Shown: piece after piece, positions 4,929 through 5,677 of the stretch
Numbering within the stretch: the first letter of the stretch is position 1
How the letters are laid out: each line of letters opens with the position of its first letter
DNA from: an uncultured Clostridia bacterium
Lineage (GTDB): Bacteria; Bacillota; Clostridia; Christensenellales; Borkfalkiaceae
NCBI GenBank assembly: GCA_947177495.1
Contig: CAMWUS010000101.1
Span: forward strand, 1 to 5,677
Direction: 5' to 3'
Length of the DNA stretch: 5,677 nucleotides
Notes under the pieces: model-generated
The model's database searches: none
What the model was told of the DNA's origin: nothing
The model's input: the letters and a program-made list of their open reading frames with translations, nothing else
Position numbers and translations under genes: made by a program

Positions 4929-5677
4929 ATGGAACCTTACGAACTGTTATTACCGCTTGCGGTTATATTATTATTTTCCAAACTCATGGGCTTAGGCACA
5001 CACAAATGCGGAATGCCCGCCGTGATAGGTATGCTCGTTGCGTGCATTTTAATAGGGCTTTTGAAATTTATCCCATGGGAACCCTTGCAGGAGGCGTTCT
5101 TCGGCGAGAGCGTGGAATTCGTTTTAAAGGTACTAAGCAAAATCGGCGTGGTGCTCATCATGTTCTCGGCGGGCTTGGGAACGGATTTAAAGAAGCTCCG
5201 TCAAACGGGCGTTGCTTCCCTCGTTATCACCGCCATGGGCGTAGTCGTTCCCATGCTCTTCGGTTGGCTGGTAGCTTCCCTCTTCTTCGGATTTGAAAAC
5301 GTACTTTCCAACCTCTTTTACGGCGCGATCCTTACGGCAACTTCCGTCTCCGTGACCGTAGCGGTGCTCAAAGAGCTCGGCAAGCTCGACAGTAAGGTGG
5401 GCGCTTCCATCATTGCGGCGGCGGTCATCGACGACGTTATCGGCATCATCATTCTTTCTATTTTAACAGGCTTTTCGGCGGGCGGCGAAGGCGGCGGTTG
5501 GGATTGGTTCTCCCCCAACGCAGGGCTCGTCGTCATTAAAATCGTCGTGTTCTTCGTTGCGGCAATCGCGCTCGGCGTGGGGCTTAGAAAGCTGTTCAAC
5601 CTCATGGAACGCCGCGCGCCCCATAACCGCCGCGTTCCCATCATCTCGCTTGCCGCATGCTTCCTTTATGCGTACGT
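4929..5677 (+). CDS. CPA2-family cation/proton antiporter, N-terminal part (cut by window edge)
   Basis: The first 249 codons are present and the frame is open to the window end. The protein is a multi-spanning membrane protein of the Na+/H+ exchanger (KefB/NapA-like) type. Hydrophobic segments lie at about 5-20, 31-48, 66-83, 95-120, 129-148, 157-181 and 199-219, with another starting near 236. The family core is clear: TATSVSVTVAVLKELGKL (136-153) is the unwound crossing helix, and AAAVIDDVIGIIIL (163-176) carries the double aspartate D168-D169 used for ion and proton binding. A DD pair is usual in electrogenic sodium/proton antiporters such as NapA, so Na+/H+ exchange is likely, but the ion is inferred. 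A short Gly-rich loop (184-192) follows. No Shine-Dalgarno is seen. An in-frame ATG at 4914 would add MITAL but lies within the -10 box. Any C-terminal TrkA domain would be outside the window. Confidence 0.88.
   Translation, partial: MEPYELLLPLAVILLFSKLMGLGTHKCGMPAVIGMLVACILIGLLKFIPWEPLQEAFFGESVEFVLKVLSKIGVVLIMFSAGLGTDLKKLRQTGVASLVITAMGVVVPMLFGWLVASLFFGFENVLSNLFYGAILTATSVSVTVAVLKELGKLDSKVGASIIAAAVIDDVIGIIILSILTGFSAGGEGGGWDWFSPNAGLVVIKIVVFFVAAIALGVGLRKLFNLMERRAPHNRRVPIISLAACFLYAY

Overview
The window looks like chromosomal DNA from a low-GC-lineage Gram-positive bacterium (Bacillota, most likely class Clostridia), although its own base composition is somewhat above 50% G+C by eye. The reasons are the presence of Mini-ribonuclease III, a SigH/Spo0H-type sigma factor and a YbaB-RecR pair behind dnaX, together with strong AGGAGG-type ribosome binding sites. 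No mobile element, tRNA, rRNA, CRISPR array or phage gene was seen.

Layout. From about 4791 down to position 1, one tightly packed minus-strand operon runs in the order mrnC (Mini-III) - rlmB (23S rRNA 2'-O-methyltransferase) - sigH-like sigma factor - dnaX (clamp loader gamma/tau) - ybaB/ebfC - recR - gpsA-like glycerol-3-phosphate dehydrogenase, which is cut by the left edge. Gaps between genes are 3, -14, 29, 12, 0 and 8 bases, so all seven genes could come from one transcript. Divergently on the plus strand, a CPA2-type cation/proton antiporter starts at about 4929 and is cut by the right edge. The two gpsA and antiporter fragments run off the window.

The roughly 140-base divergent intergenic region is the most informative regulatory stretch. 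It carries a near-consensus sigma-A promoter for the operon (TTGTCA, 17-base spacer, TATAAT). A perfect DnaA box (TTATCCACA) lies inside the spacer of that promoter. If DnaA binds there, it would tie expression of a clamp loader subunit, a recombination-repair protein, a sigma factor and ribosome maturation enzymes to the replication initiator. A second, weaker promoter with a perfect TATAAT faces the antiporter.

Functionally the operon combines ribosome maturation (MrnC, RlmB), stationary-phase or developmental transcription (SigH), replication and repair (DnaX, YbaB, RecR) and phospholipid precursor synthesis (GpsA). In Bacillus subtilis the mrnC-rlmB-sigH and dnaX-ybaB-recR blocks are separate; here they are joined, and rae1/yacP, which separates rlmB from sigH in B. 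subtilis, is absent. The genes themselves are ordinary housekeeping families. I see no strong sign of a wholly new system; the regulatory region is what deserves a second look.
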